Shown in pieces: positions 1-11,420 of a stretch of DNA of 64,000 nt (position 1 is its first letter; each line of letters begins with the position of its first letter). Under the pieces are notes generated by a model. The model saw only the letters and a list, made by a program, of their open reading frames with translations, ran no database searches and was not told the DNA's origin. Position numbers and translations under genes: made by a program. The DNA is from Symbiodinium sp. CCMP2592 (Eukaryota; Sar; Dinophyceae; Suessiales; Symbiodiniaceae): NCBI GenBank assembly GCA_905221615.1, contig CAJNDT010000126.1, forward strand, positions 124,001-188,000, read 5' to 3'.

Positions 1-510
1 GTGCGACTCCAAGCAGTCTGCCGCGTTTACATGTTTGTGTTTTCTATCCCCTAATTGATTGAGTTTTGATCCGAAAACAGGTAATCTTGAGTATACCCTC
101 CAGGAGAGTTCAGATCTTGTTTTTTTGTTGATCCCCATCTTGATATGTTTTGGATCCCAGACTTGATCACCGTTTGATTTCCCCACACCCTATAAACCCA
201 AAGCCCTAAATCCTGAGAACTAGTATCTACACGCTACACCCCTTAACCTTAAGCTTATGCAATGCTAGAAAGGCTTTGGTTCAGGGTCCCGGGATCCTCC
301 ATCATCTATCCGACGACCGAACCTCAAGAAGGAAATTAACTTAAAAACCATATACCATACAGGGGCTCATGTACCATATAGGGGCTCATGGTACATCATA
401 AGCGTAAACCCTTGAAGTTCATATAATTCCATACAGGAGTTCACAGGGTATCAGGCCCCTAGTCGTTGCAGAAGATAGGGCTTCAACTCCCTCAGCAGCC
501 AGGTCAGATG

Positions 511-599
511 AGCTTCAGGGAGCAGTTTGCCTCACTGGGCCTCCCCAGCACTTCGTCTTTGCTACAGAGGGCGGAAGAATTAGTAGAACCACCTCCTTC
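511..599 (+). CDS. Candidate host exon, module A copy 1
   Basis: The + strand encodes S-F-R-E-Q-F-A-S-L-G-L-P followed by a Ser/Leu/Glu-rich stretch. It matches at protein level five or more other short segments in this window (8545, 12108, 15770, 19897, 57212), sharing the pattern F-N/R-E/D-Q-F-x-x-M/L-G. Nucleotide identity among copies is only moderate while the residues are kept, as expected for diverged coding exons and not for a recent repeat. Exact splice borders are uncertain; GGTTTGG after 599 is a possible donor. I do not recognise the protein family. Alternative: a chance match, which the number and order of the other copies make less likely. Confidence 0.35.
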
Positions 600-765
600 A
601 GGTTTGGCGTTCAGGGTTGTAGAACTAAACTGCCTTCCTTAGTTCCAATATCAACACTGGATCATAATGAGTCCTAGAAGGTCTCTTCGACCCGTAGAAC
701 ACCCTTTTAGACTTCTCAGGCCCTATACAAACTTCTGCAGGTCCTTCTTCCAAATCTTATTGCTT

Positions 766-871
766 TCAGCAGCAGCAGCAGCAGTAAGTAGTACACTAGT
801 AGTAGGAGGAGTAGTAGTAGTAGTAGCAGTAGTAGTAGTAGCAGCAGCAGCAGTAGTAGTAGTAGTAGTAA
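766..871. repeat. Trinucleotide microsatellite (GCA/GTA)n
   Basis: Imperfect run of GCA, GTA and GGA trinucleotides. It generates poly-Ala/Val and poly-Leu reading frames on the two strands, which I do not regard as genes. Confidence 0.9.
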
Positions 872-1623
872 TAATTTAGTACGTAGTACTAATAGAAAGG
901 CGAATTTCAACGATCTGTTGGTCCATTGCTTAAGGCTTACGGCTGTGTTGTGCGGGTTTTGCAGTCCTCAGACGTTTTGAGCACGTGTGTGTAGCGTTTA
1001 GGGGGGTTAAGGCTTTTGAGGATGTAGTTAGGATTTCAGGTTTGGGGTTTAGGTTTAGGTTTATGGGGTTCAGGGTTACATTATTGTTAAGCGTTTGGGG
1101 TTTACGCCCTGATCGGCAAACCGTCTTTCCTAAAGACCCTCATATTCGGATCCCTGCAAGTATCATCATCTGCATTTAAGGTCGGGGAGCTTATGAATCA
1201 GGTCTAGAGTATATGTAATGACGACAAGCGGAAGTTAACACCTAAACTTTCGGGTTTAGGGTTTGGGGTGCTTAAGCTGTAGGCTTTGGGTTTTGAAGGC
1301 AAATGGGCCCCACCCTCAACCGTCGCCCATGATCCAACCCTGAACTTCTCGCCTCCGAAAATTTTAGTTCGCAATACTGTACCTGAGCTTAGGGCTTCAC
1401 GTTCGAAGTTAGAAGTATAGTAAAATTGCCTTCAAAGCACTATTCTAAGGCTTGAGGGCCCTGCATTCTAAGAATCCGGTTACCAAACGTTGGAAAACTC
1501 TTGAAGGAGCCCGATTCTCTATTGCCCTGCAGATCTGGAAAGCCTAACTACACCCTGAACCCTAAACTATACCCGGAAAGCCTCATCCCCAGAAGCCCAA
1601 AAAGCCTAAACCCTAAAAGCCTA

Positions 1624-4567
1624 AGCATGGATGTTGTCCTCTCCTCTGTCGGTCTTGATCCTTCGATTCAGCTTCTGGACAGGCTCTCGCTGTCCCCCAA
1701 GAGTGATCACTGTGCTCTGCTGATTGACAACTTTGGTGCAGTCAAACCGAATACCGAAACGGTGATTGGTAGGTGTAGGTGGTGCCCCTCGGCGCATGAG
1801 TGGGACGAAGCTTTGAGCCTAGTTCCCAGCTGCCTTGATTTCATCGCTGCGTGGGTCTTGGTCATTTTGCATGATACCTTCATCCGCGACTCGCTAGTTG
1901 ATGGTAGGTGTAGGCGCCTCAGGCAAGCTCTTGTTGACAAAGCAACTTGGTGGAGATCTGTGATTTTCTCACTTTCTGGTCACATGTTTGGGCTAGCTGT
2001 GACCAGCCGTGGTGATGGACAGTCAGAGGCTGCTCGTTCCCGCTCTCGGATCGACCAACTATTGTTGCACTGGCATGGCCATTCCATTTCCCATCGTTGC
2101 CGATATCGAACTAATGGATGCTATTTTGGGATCTGACCAGCAAGCCAAGGTGGCCAGGTTTTTGCAGCTTCAAAGTGACAACCCTAGTCAGGCGCAAGCC
2201 TGCTTAAGTGCGATGCTTTCTCCTCACCTGCCCCTCCAATTTGCGATTAAAGAAGCTGTGACAGGGCGGGTCTTGCAGGATGAGGAAATCATTCAGCAGC
2301 TTGATGCGGACATGCTGTTTCGCTCGCACCAAGCTGAGACTGGTTACGATGATTTCAACTCTGAAGTTTCTAATTTGGTCCGTGAATGTAGGAAGCAAGC
2401 CCGTCTGGAAACTGCATCTGAGCCGCAATTCATGATCAGTCGCGGTGAGGTGGATGAGTATGTGGATAAGATCTTGAAATCTAAAGCATCACTTCGATTT
2501 CCGCGTGCTGTGCTCAGCTGCTGCAGCCCCCAAGTGAAAACTTTGACTTGGGCGCTCCTGAATCTCTTCTTTGCGCTGGGCTTGGTGCCTACATCTTGGC
2601 TTTTCGTGAGGTATCTCCTGTGCGCAAGAGAGGTCCCGCGGTCGTCAACAAACTGAGTAATTTGAGACCCATTAGTTACACTGACGAGCTTGAGACTCTT
2701 TTTGACATGGTGTGGCTTGGCCGGCAAAGGGCTGCTCTTGAGCTGTACGCGGGATCTGAGCAAGGGGGCGGCAGGTGGGACAGCTCCCTCTTGGCACTTG
2801 GCATTACTGTCGCCTTGCAAACGCGTGCTTCGTGGCAGCTCCCTACATTTGTTGTAAAGGCTGACTTGCGACTTAGCATGGAAAGAAGCAGTTTTGTTGC
2901 ATTCCAAATGGGCTGGTGTTCGCGGCTCTTTCTGGCTCTGTCTGGACGCATCCTTCTATCACGACCGCCTACGTGTACGACTTGGACCGCTTCTTGGCAG
3001 AACCCGTCTTCTGATTCAGGCTGGTATTGGTCAAGGTGGACGTCGTGCTGTGCACCTCTTCAATGCCCTTACGCGGGGCTTGACCGATGCAGTTTGCAGC
3101 TCTTGTATCGGAGTGGCAATTGGCGCCAATCCCTTGATGATCCAAGCATTCCGCGGTCCACCCAGGTCTCGGCAGACGCCCTGTCAGAATCCCTCACCTA
3201 ATCTGCAGGTGGTCGCCTCGATGGTTACCTCTTGTAGGCATGCAGTTACTGAACAGGACTTTAGGGCAGTGGTGCCACAAGTGGCTTCACTCACCGAAGC
3301 CCTGCTGGCCATTGATGCTGCCTCTGACTTTTCCCTCGGCCTGGTTCAGTTCGTAGATGACATTTTCGTTCTACAGTCTACATGCTGGGGACTTAAGCGA
3401 GCCTGCCAAGCCTTGACGGAGTTTTCCAAACGTTGGAGACACAAATTTGCAGGAGGCAGTAAATCTGCTAGCTTCTTGGCAGTGGGGGCGGCTGTGCCGG
3501 CACCTTCTTCATTAGCTCCTGTTGGTGATGAAACTCCTCACCACTCGGTAACCATTTCCATTCTAGGCATGCTTGTGGACGCTGACTTGGCCTTCACGCC
3601 TGTTTTGGAGCAGGTTTCAGCGAAGCTTCTGTCGGAGACTGTTTCGCTGGCTACGACTCTCAGAGACCTGGCCATAGGCATTCCTCACCAGCTGGCTCAG
3701 TGGGACTTGCGGGTGGCGGCGCGGGGCCTCAGTGGTTGTGAAGCGCTCGCCAGCGCTGCCTGTGGCTGGGGTACAGTGGCCGCCAAACTGAACGCTACGC
3801 ACTATAGGTGCTTGAAGCTTCTGCTGGGGGCTGAGTCTTGCTCGTTAGGCCCAGGAGGACAACACCGTCTGATGCTGGTCTTGGGCATCAAGAGAAGATT
3901 GAGCACTGAGGTGGCTTTACGAATTGCTGGTGCGCGTGCTAGACTCTTTGCTTTGCCCGTCGGGAACCCAGTGTCTGCATTTGTCCGAGGCACCCTGGCT
4001 GTCACAGGGCGGACCTGGCTGACAGACTCTTTGGAAGTTCTTACCAATCTCGGCATTCGTCAGGAAGAAGCATTCGAGAATTTTCAGCCTGCCATTGCCT
4101 GCTCGCAGCAATTGGGTGTGGCCGGTGCCAAACAAGCTGTGATGCTGTGGAAGCGACTCGTTGTGTTGCCGGCAGCGAGCCGAGCCGACTACGAGTGGTT
4201 TCAGCAGCAGTTCTCATTGCATCCAGCTTCCCCTTGGACGCTGCCGGGATGGGCTGCGGATGAGACCATGGGGCTCCTCCTTCGACTCAACTGGGGGAAA
4301 ACCATGTGGCGCTATGCAAGAGCCTGGCTCGTTGCTCGAGCTGGGGCAGGGAATGTGATTCCTTTCGCGCTTCTTGGCCGAGCTGATGTTGCTCGCATTG
4401 ATGATTGCCCTTTGTGCGGGGCGGCCGCCTCATTGCAGCATTATCTGGGAGAGTGCCAGCAAGTGGCCCTGATCGTTGGTCCTGCGCCGGCACCCTGGCC
4501 TGAGATTTTTTATCCTACCCCTCTAACTTGGAGGAATGCATCAGGTGGGCAGGGCGCTGCCTCATGA
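1624..4567 (+). pseudogene. Decayed LINE (non-LTR retrotransposon): endonuclease tail and reverse transcriptase
   Basis: The frame switches 1-2-1-2 at about 2010-2130, 2560-2650 and 2890-3000, and each piece carries the next conserved block. Around 1690 the words P-K-S-D-H-C-A-L-L fit the C-terminal S-D-H motif of an AP-type endonuclease. RT blocks follow: R-K-R-G ... N-L-R-P-I-S-Y near 2620-2680, F-V-V-K-A-D near 2850 (block A aspartate), G-I-G-Q-G-G-R-R-A-V near 3020 (block B) and Q-F-V-D-D near 3350 (block C). A C-terminal C-P-L-C ... H-x4-C zinc motif sits near 4405-4455. Because all blocks are in order, this is one LINE copy truncated 5' and frameshifted, hence inactive. It lies in the interval between candidate exons A1 and B1a, as a passenger in an intron or intergenic region. 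Confidence 0.85.
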
Positions 4568-4958
4568 CAGTCGCCTTGAAACGGGCGTAAAAGTCAGGAG
4601 CCTCTGGGGCTTGTGTGGGCCTCAGTTTTCCCCAGTTTAGTTTGTTCCCTTCACTCCCGGCCTTCAGACCTGACGGTGCTGGCACAAGTGAGGGAACTGT
4701 GTGGCTGCGCAGCTCTGCGGAGTGCCCAGCTTGGCCTGCGGGCCTCTCAACACAACAAAGCCTAACAAAGCCTAAGCCCTCAAAACCTAAGCCCCAAAAA
4801 ACCCTAAACCCCTGCTTCCTGCCGCTCCCACACCCTGAACCCTAAACCCTAAACCGTCCCTCCCAGGCCCTGAGGAAGAGAAAAGGACTCCACCGGCCAA
4901 CCAAGCGGCGCACGCGGCAGCTGCCAGGACGGTGATGAAGGGCGCAGAAATCAATCTT

Positions 4959-5086
4959 AGGGACCCAAAAAAGCACATAAGCATAAGCATTGTATAAGGA
5001 TATCCTTACCTTATGGGCTTCACTATAAGGGGGATTATATGGGATATCCCTATCCTAATATTTGCTTATGTGTTTTTTGGGGCCCT
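4959..5086. repeat. Inverted-repeat element, GGGACCCAAAAAAGCACATA ends
   Basis: Left arm AGGGACCCAAAAAAGCACAT (4959 on) is mirrored by ATGTGTTTTTTGGGGCCCT at the right (to 5086), with AT-rich, partly palindromic DNA between. MITE-like; single copy in this window. Confidence 0.7.
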
Positions 5087-5120
5087 GCAATCAAAGGCAA
5101 CCAGATCTTCCAAAGGCCCT

Positions 5121-5229
5121 ACTTAGGGGCTGAGTGGGTAACCTTTAAACTTTTGGGGCATATAGAATCCTACCATAACTAAAAAGGGTTAACCTTTTTT
5201 TCGGCTAATTAGGGTACTCAGCCCTTAAG
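5121..5229. repeat. Inverted-repeat element, CTTAGGGGCTGAGT family, copy 1
   Basis: Ends ACTTAGGGGCTGAGTGGGTA and GGTACTCAGCCCTTAAG face each other, with GTTAACC words inside. Related copies lie at 15621-15718 and 58926-59027. Confidence 0.65.
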
Positions 5230-5311
5230 CCCATAAATTTGAGGAATAGACCTGAAATCATATTAGGGATCCTACAAGTAAGCAAAATGCTTAAAGGAGC
5301 CCTTCGCTCCG

Positions 5312-5354
5312 CAACCCTAAACCCTAAACCCTAAACCCTAAACCCTAAACCCTA
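5312..5354. repeat. Interstitial telomere-type array (CCCTAAA)n
   Basis: About six perfect copies of CCCTAAA directly abutting the inverted-repeat element at 5353. This is the Arabidopsis-type unit that has also been reported at dinoflagellate telomeres. Confidence 0.9.
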
Positions 5355-5452
5355 CCTTAACCCTGAAGGACCTACCGATTTAAGGAGTGAAATAAGGAAA
5401 TCATAGCAAGGAACCCTAAAAAGAAAAGGTAGGTTATTCAGGGTTAAGGTAG
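5353..5452. repeat. Inverted-repeat element, CCTTAACCCTGAAG family, copy 1
   Basis: Left arm TACCTTAACCCTGAAGGACC pairs with AGGTTATTCAGGGTTAAGGTA at the right. A close relative is at 21639-21731, a half copy lies near 13966-14013, and an AT-cored relative is at 25562-25671. Confidence 0.75.
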
Positions 5453-5479
5453 ACCCTATTGACTGCTGCACCCTCTATG

Positions 5480-5676
5480 TAGGAGTTTCCGAAAATAGGG
5501 GACCCTAATATAGTACCCCAAATAGTAGGATCCTTCTTATAAGGACCCCAAAATAAGGACCCTTAATTTTCGGAAACTCTAGACCCTAGACCCTCTATAG
5601 AACCCCTATAGATATCCCTTTAAGGAACCCTTAAATGATCCCTTTAAACGAACCCCTAATTTTCGGAAACTCCTAT
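5480..5676. repeat. Inverted-repeat element, TTTCCGAAAATTAGGG family, long form copy 1
   Basis: Ends TAGGAGTTTCCGAAAATAGG and CTAATTTTCGGAAACTCCTA, with a third internal copy of the end word at 5565-5580. Long forms with the same internal end recur in opposite orientation at 17992-18187 and 24896-25093. Short forms are at 13280-13381, 24183-24286 and 61480-61588. Confidence 0.8.
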
Positions 5677-5702
5677 GTCAGGCCGACGTCTTCTATGGCT
5701 CC

Positions 5703-5770
5703 GAGCATATTCGGCCCAATGGGCCGCAGTGGCTACCTCCACCAAAAGATTCACAAGAACCTTGGCTCCT
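5703..5770 (+). CDS. Candidate host half-exon, module B copy 1 (5' half)
   Basis: Encodes I-F-G-P-M-G-R-S-G-Y-L-H-Q-K-I-H-K, aligning with the first half of module B elsewhere (F-G-A-L-D-R-x-x-Y-I-Q-x-x-V-H-R at 17510 and 22661). The second half, beginning K-L-H, is found 1.8 kb downstream at 7541-7596, so an intron appears to split the module after the first two bases of the codon following I-H. The likely donor is AA|GAACC, a GA donor; GA and GC donors are known in dinoflagellates. Function unknown. Confidence 0.4.
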
Positions 5771-6595
5771 GTGAGGGAGGTGTAGGGCTTGGGCTTTAGG
5801 GGTTTTGGGAAGAACCTTGGCGTTTAAAGGGTTCCGCTGAGGGGGGTGTAGGGCTTAGGGTTTTGGGGGTTTAGAGTTTGGGGGGGTTTGAGGTTTGGGA
5901 AGAACCTTGGCTTTTGAAGGGCTAGGGCTTAGGGTTGAGGTGTTACCAGAACCTTGGCTTTTAAACTGTTCCTTGGAGGGTTCTTTAAAGCGTTTGGGGT
6001 TTTGGGCAGAGGGTTTAGGGATTTTGGCTTTAGGGGTTTGGGGGTTCCGCAAGAAGCGTGGTTTAGGGTTTGGGAATTTTGGGGGTTCCGGGATCGGGGA
6101 TGGTTTGGATTTAGGGTTGAGGGGTTACAGCAACCTTGGATCTTAGAGGGTTAGGGTTGGGGGATCCTTTTAAAGGGTTCCTGTAAGGGTTCTTTATAGG
6201 GTTTAGGGTCGTGTCTAGCATTTCCTTCATCACGGGTCTAAACATGCACCCGGGCAATCTGTCAGTTTGAGATTAGAGAATGTTCATCGCCTAAGAGATG
6301 CCCTTTTCGGGGCAGGTTTAGGGGTGAAGAGCTGAGGAGGTAAGGTAGGCGACGGGGTTTGGAAAATAGTGGTTCAGAGTTGCGTTGCTTCTCATTTTGT
6401 AAAGGTTTAAGACTGGCTTGAAGGACTTACTTTCTGGGGCTTGGGGACAAGAACCGTGGTTGAATGCTTTGTGTCTTTCCGAGGGAAGGAAATGCAGGGT
6501 TTAATATATGTGTTCACAGGAACTTGGCTATGCTTTGGCCAGTCTTGGTTTAGGGCTGGGGTCGGACATGGGAGTTGCCGACCGTATTTGGGGGC

Positions 6596-6660
6596 CACAA
6601 TAATGAGGATCCTACTATTTAGGGTACTATATGAGGATCCCCTATTTTCGGAAACTCCCA
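6596..6660. repeat. Partial TTTCCGAAAATTAGGG-family element
   Basis: Only one end is present: TACTATTTAGGGTACTATAT followed by CCCTATTTTCGGAAACTCCC. The other inverted end is missing, so the copy is truncated. Confidence 0.6.
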
Positions 6661-6761
6661 AATCATGTTCGACCGACAGATAGTCATAAAGCAGCCTTGG
6701 CTGAAGGGGACTTGCGGGCTGAGGAGTTGGGTGGGTGTTTCAGGATAGGGTCGGGGTTTAG

Positions 6762-6862
6762 GGCTTTAGGGTTTAGGGTTTAAGGTTATTTAGGGTTTAG
6801 GGTTTAAGGTTTAGGGTTTAGGGTTTAAGGTTATTTAGGGTTTTGGGTTTAGGGTTTAGGGG
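6762..6862. repeat. Interstitial telomere-type tract (TTTAGGG)n, interrupted
   Basis: TTTAGGG words interrupted twice by TTTAAGGTTATTTAGGG; orientation opposite to the tract at 5312. Confidence 0.85.
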
Positions 6863-7540
6863 GATAGGGGGATAGGGTATGCCAGCACATGTGGTGCAGC
6901 GGGTTTTGGAATGCAATGTTGACGTATCATTATGACTGTTGCTAGTAAACATGCTATGTTTCACTACTTGCAAAAAGAATACCTTCCTGGCCATTCTTGT
7001 CGGTCTCACTGTTACAGTTATTACAAGCCTCACTTCGTGGTTTAGCCATTCATGGCCAATTCGCATTCTTATCGACTTACAGCTCTTGCAGGTTTGAGAA
7101 ACCTTCGATGTTGCATGTTCAATGGTGCTTTACCGGGTACTTGTAGGGGGTTATGTGGCTTTATACAGCATATTTCTGTTGGTTTGGGCATTTGTACGGT
7201 TTGCAAGGATTTCATCTAGGCTGTGTAGTAGAGTAGAAAACCGTTGAGCTTTTGGGGGTACCATAATCCCCATATGATTCCAAAGGTTAACCTGTAAATC
7301 CCGAGGATACTGGGCAAGTAGGATTTTACACTGAACCCTAAACCCTAAGCCCTAAACCCGAGGCCCCAAGCCCTACATCCTAAATCCCAAGCCCTAAACC
7401 CTGAAACCCTAAACTCTCAAACCCAAAACCCCTTTATGTATAGAAAACCTTATAGATCCTTTACAGGAACCCTTGAAGGAACCTTTAAGAATCCCTTATA
7501 GAAGCCCTAAACCCAAGAGATTGCTTGGCCAAGGAAGCTC

Positions 7541-7596
7541 CACCCCTATGTCATCCCGATGAGCGACAAGGAGGGCTCGTCGAAAGGGCCCGGCTT
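7541..7596 (+). CDS. Candidate host half-exon, module B copy 1 (3' half)
   Basis: After the possible acceptor CCAAG|G the + strand encodes K-L-H-P-Y-V-I-P-M-S-D-K-E-G-S-S, matching the second half of module B (K-L-H-P-Q-I-T-H-M-S-D-E-D at 17510). With the half-exon at 5703 it rebuilds one module, with the codon completed across the intron. Exact 3' border not resolved. Confidence 0.4.
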
Positions 7597-8432
7597 TGGG
7601 GTTTTTAGGGCTTGGGGTTTAGGATTTAGGGTTTAGGGCTTGGGGTTTAGGTTCAGGGCTTAGGCTTTAGGGTTCAGGGCTGGGGGCTTAGGATTCAAGG
7701 GTCTAAGGCTTCATAAGTTAACGGGTTTCTGGGGCTTTATGTGGGCGTTAGGGTTTCGGGTCTGAGAAGAAGTTAAGGGTTTTCTGGTGCTTTGTGCGTT
7801 TTATAGGACTTTCTGACTTCCTAAATGGCCTAAATCCCTTTAAGGGAACACTGCTTGATTCCTTGAAGAGCCGAATCCAAGAAGCTCCTAAATTCCGTTT
7901 CTCTAATCCCAGAATACCTTAGACCCTACACTCTCCGTGCTCCCAGACTCCACCAGCTTAGACCGTGAGCCTAAGACCCTTCACCCGGTACTAAACAAAT
8001 TACAACCTGTGTTACATTCGAAGGCAACCCCTCGAAGCCCTTCAATCCCGAAACCTTATCCCCTACCACCCAAAGCCCTTTTACCATGAACTCTAAGCCC
8101 CCACACCAACGCAAACCTGTAATTGGCCGAAAGCCATTTCCCCAAGCCTGGCAGCATAATCCCCTAACCTACAACCCTATTTAGGATTCAGGGTTTTAGG
8201 GTCTAGGGTTTAGGGCATGTTCAGCTCCAAACCCAAAGAACCCTAAAGGCAAAAAACCCTAGGCCCTAAAGCCCCCAACCCCGCAAACCCTGAAACCCTC
8301 AAGCAAAACCCTAAACCGTAAACTGTCAAGCCCTACGGCCCTAAACCCTGAGCCCAAACCCTAAAACCCTAGACCTTAAGCTGTAAACCCTACAACCCTA
8401 AACCCTTAACGGATCCTTAACCGTGCTATAGC

Positions 8433-8524
8433 GGCCTTAATGATTACCAATACTATTTTGTGGGCTCCTTTTTATAATTATAGTGTAGTGGACCCTAAGA
8501 CCCTGTTCTAACCATTAGGGCCTC
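8433..8524. repeat. Inverted-repeat element, GGCCTTAATAATTA / TATAATTATAGT family, copy 1
   Basis: GGCCTTAATGATTACCAATA at the left and GTTCTAACCATTAGGGCC at the right, with TTTATAATTATAGTGTAGTG in the centre. Seven relatives occur at 11005, 20190, 20639, 21063, 24421, 25110 and 58380, the most numerous family here. Confidence 0.65.
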
Positions 8525-8544
8525 TACATTAGGAGCTCTTGGAC

Positions 8545-8605
8545 CTTGGCAAGCTCGGGGTCGACGACCAGTTCAACTACATGGGACAAACAGGCCGGTT
8601 GAGGC
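8545..8605 (+). CDS. Candidate host exon, module A copy 2
   Basis: Encodes L-G-V-D-D-Q-F-N-Y-M-G-Q-T-G-R, sharing D/E-Q-F-x-x-M-G with the other module A segments. Borders not defined; weaker than copies 3 to 5. Confidence 0.3.
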
Positions 8606-8894
8606 GGTAGGGATTCAGGGCTTAGGTGTTCCTTACAGGGATCTATAAGGGTTTAGGCTTTAGGGGTTAAGGGTTTTGGGGTTTAGGGTTTCTGGTTTCT
8701 GGATTTAGGTGTTTAGGGTTTACCGTGTGTTCGTAGCGGGTTCAGAACAGTTCTTGCAGCTTCGTTTCAACTGTTTGTTTATGATTTTGCCATGCTTTGT
8801 GGCTTTTGCCATGCGTTGTGGCTTTTCATGGCTTGAAGAACCTCAGCCCCGCATCCCACAATACCCTCCAGCAGCAACAATAGAGATCACAACC

Positions 8895-9400
8895 AGCGAC
8901 AACAACAGTAACACCCCCCACCGCCACCACCGCCGCCACCACCACCGCCGCCGCCGCCGCCACCACCACCCCCGCCACCACCACCGCCGCCACCACCACT
9001 GCCACCGCCACCACCACCACCACCACCCCACCCTACCACACCACCACACCACCACACCACCACCCCAGCATCACCACCATCACAACACCACCACGCCACC
9101 ACGCCACCACACCATCACCACCTCCCCCACCACCACAACCACAACCAGAAAAATAACAAAAACAATCACGGTGAAATCGCAATACCACCAGCCCTCCAGC
9201 CGCCCAGCCCCCCAGCCCCCCAGAGCCGCAGCCGGCACCACCCGCAGCACAAGCACCAGCCCCGCCACCTCAACCCCCGTCAGCACCAAGGACCAGCACC
9301 AGCACTGGCCCCAGTGCCAGCGCCATCACCAGCAGCACCAGCACCAGCACCAGCACCATCAACAGCAACAACAACGAGAAGGACGACCACAACTACAACT
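8895..9400. repeat. Low-complexity (CCACCG/CCACCA)n tract grading into CAGCAC repeats
   Basis: A 500-bp block of CCACCG, CCACCA, CACAAC and CAGCACCAG units. All long frames through it (poly-His/Arg, poly-Gly, poly-Val and Ala/Pro versions on both strands) are produced by the repeat, so I do not call a gene. Confidence 0.9.
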
Positions 9401-10634
9401 TTAATCGCAACCCAACAACATTCCCCGACCAAGCGATCGACCCATCGAGCCACTTACCAAGCCATCCAAACCAAGCTCTTCAAAATTGCAATAGGGAACT
9501 CCAACCACCCCCGGAACCACGTGGGCACGGGGGAGGAGAGGAGATACCCCAAGCCCGCCAAAACGGCAAAACATCCAAAGTCGCCGACTTTTCAATAAGA
9601 AGAAAAAACCATGTCCTGAGACTTGGATTCCTTGCTTTTCGAGCATTCGAGCCTTCTTGGAGGACGTTCGCATCCCTGCTCTTGCGATAAGGTTGAAGTT
9701 TCGGGTTCCGAAGGCCTCAAGACAGGCCCGAGACGCCGCAGCAAATTCATTCTACAAAACCACGAACATCTTAGACGAGGTGGCAGTTTGGGAAACTTGT
9801 TAATTTCCCATATGGTTCCTATAGTCCTATAGAGGTACCCATTCATGAATACTTTCCAGAGCCCCAAAACTACAACCCAGTAGAATTTTGCAACCGACGT
9901 AGCTTACTGGGGTACCGCTTGCTTATCCCCCCAAAAGGCGCTAAGCGTCTCATCTTCCACCCTCAGCCCCGAGTGATTCAGCTTGGGCCTGGGCGCTGAT
10001 CCCTACTGTAAGGGAATTGGAACAGGATTAAGGGGTTCCTTATTGTACTTACAGTGTTTTCTCCTACCAAGCCTTATGCAAAGCATCAAGGCCCCTATAT
10101 TAGACCCTAAACCGGTATCCCTAGTAGACAGTTAACCCTAAACCTTCAAGCCTAACCCTGAACCCTAAACCCTAAACCCGGACCCAAACTTGAGGCCCGA
10201 GTGATGGCGGACTTTTCGCTGGTACGGATCGCGAAGGTCCCAAAACTTGCTGGCTGCAGGGACGGTAGGGTTTTGGGTCTTTGGGCTTTAGAGCTTAAGT
10301 GTGTATCAGTGCCGCGTCCCGACACCATGACTATTTGAGTACTTGGGCCCTGTCATTCTGTCTGGAACAGGTCTAAGCCTGAAACCCCAAACTCCAAACG
10401 CCAGATTTTGAACTCGAAGCCGCCTTCATCGAAGCAGCCGGGGCGCACGTGTGTGTTGGATTTTCCTGTGACCCAATGCCACAAACACAAAACCTAGTGC
10501 AGTCGCAAACCGTAAACCTGCACCCGGAACCGCCAAGAGCTTTAACACCTGCTCCCAGCAAGACAAGCCTGCTTCCAAAATAGGAGCCCTAAAACCTTGA
10601 CTCCTGGAACATGGCCCCAGAACCTTTCATGCAG

Positions 10635-10707
10635 GATATCTTCAGCAGCGGGTCCACAGACGCCTGCATATACAGGCAAGGAACCTCAGCGATGAGGACC
10701 TCCGACG
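10635..10707 (+). CDS. Candidate host exon, module B copy 2
   Basis: Between an AG acceptor and CGACG|GTGAGG the + strand encodes Y-L-Q-Q-R-V-H-R-R-L-H-I-Q-A-R-N-L-S-D-E-D-L-R-R. This matches module B at 12891 and 17510 and is uninterrupted where copies 1 and 5 carry an intron. The GTGAGG after the conserved block is a good donor, which makes this one of the best-bounded copies. Function unknown. Confidence 0.5.
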
Positions 10708-11004
10708 GTGAGGCTTAGGATTCAGAAAAGTTGGCTTGAGGGTTTCAAGGTTTAGGGGTGCATTTATGCGCCCTACAACACTGAAGATCTTTGTGGGTAT
10801 AGGGTTTGCGTTTATGTAGTTGAACGGAATCCTAACTCCTAAACTTGAGGCCCTAAGCTCTAAAGTCTAAAGTCGTTTGAAGGTGTGTGGGCGGTTTTCG
10901 ATTTCAGGCTTCAGCGTCGTCCGTTTGACCATGCCGCATCCAGTCGGACAGACTCAGTGTCTGAAACGCGATGTGGCTGAAATAAAACATCATGCAATGT
11001 AGTA

Positions 11005-11100
11005 CAGGGGCCTATACTCTTTAGAATAGGGTTTTGGGGCCCACTATACTATAGTTTTCAGAACCCCCAAAATAGTATTGGCAACCATGTTGGCCCCTAT
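11005..11100. repeat. Inverted-repeat element, GGCCTTAATAATTA family, copy 2
   Basis: GGGGCCTATACTCTTTAGAA faces CAACCATGTTGGCCCC; the centre has CCCACTATACTATAG followed by CCCCCAAAATAGTATTGG. Confidence 0.6.
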
Positions 11101-11204
11101 ATTACACGGTCTCCACTAACCACGTGATTAGCGGAGACAGCTGTCGCTGTCCAAGAAGCCCAGGGTGTAGGGTTTAGGGCCTTTACTAGGGTTCCTTATA
11201 TGAA

Positions 11205-11262
11205 CCCTATTATTTTGGGGGTTGTAGGCCCAGGGTTTCTTAATCAGGTTCCTACATTAGAC
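11205..11262. repeat. Partial element related to 23519-23624
   Basis: Contains TTTGGGGGTTGTAGGC followed by TTAATCAGGTTCCTACAT, the right end of the element at 23519-23624. The left end is missing. Confidence 0.5.
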
Positions 11263-11339
11263 CATTGGCTCAGGGGCACAGAACGCGTCGCTCAACCAAG
11301 CGTTCCGTGGCGATCACCATAGTTTGGCCTTGCCCGGCC

Positions 11340-11420
11340 TAAACCCTACACCCCTAAACCCTAAACCACTAAACTCGACTCTAAACCCTAAACCCCTAAA
11401 CCCCAAACCCCTAAACCCTG
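11340..11420. repeat. Interstitial telomere-type tract (CCCTAAA)n, degenerate
   Basis: Interrupted CCCTAAA and CCCCTAAA words on the + strand. Confidence 0.8.

Larger units (their letters stand above)
1..1623. other. Non-coding host sequence before the decayed LINE
   Basis: Apart from one candidate exon (511-599) and a microsatellite (766-871) I see no gene here. The stretch has AT-rich unique sequence, scattered CCCTAAA/TTTAGGG-like words (for example around 1040-1075 and 1250-1265) and, just before the LINE, a run of CCTAAACCC-like words at 1550-1625. Reading frames in this part depend on these low-complexity words and have no recognisable domain. Confidence 0.6.
4568..8544. other. Non-coding host sequence rich in telomere-like repeats and small inverted-repeat elements
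   Basis: No intact gene. It contains inverted-repeat elements (4959-5086, 5121-5229, 5353-5452, 5480-5676, partial 6596-6660, 8433-8524), telomere-type tracts (5312-5354, 6762-6862 and degenerate CCCTAAA words at 7320-7440 and 8200-8410) and two candidate half-exons (5703-5770, 7541-7596). The open frames at 5855-6154 arise from degenerate GGGTTTTAG words and are not convincing. Confidence 0.6.

Noticed and set aside
5855-6154. Overlapping Gly/Phe/Leu-rich frames
   Set aside because: They result from GGGTTTTGGG and TTTAGGG-like words and show no conserved features.
8709-9404. 231-codon + strand frame rich in His, Arg and Thr, plus Gly- and Val-rich frames opposite
   Set aside because: All of them are generated by the CCACCG/CCACCA repeat; composition changes exactly with the repeat and no domain is present.
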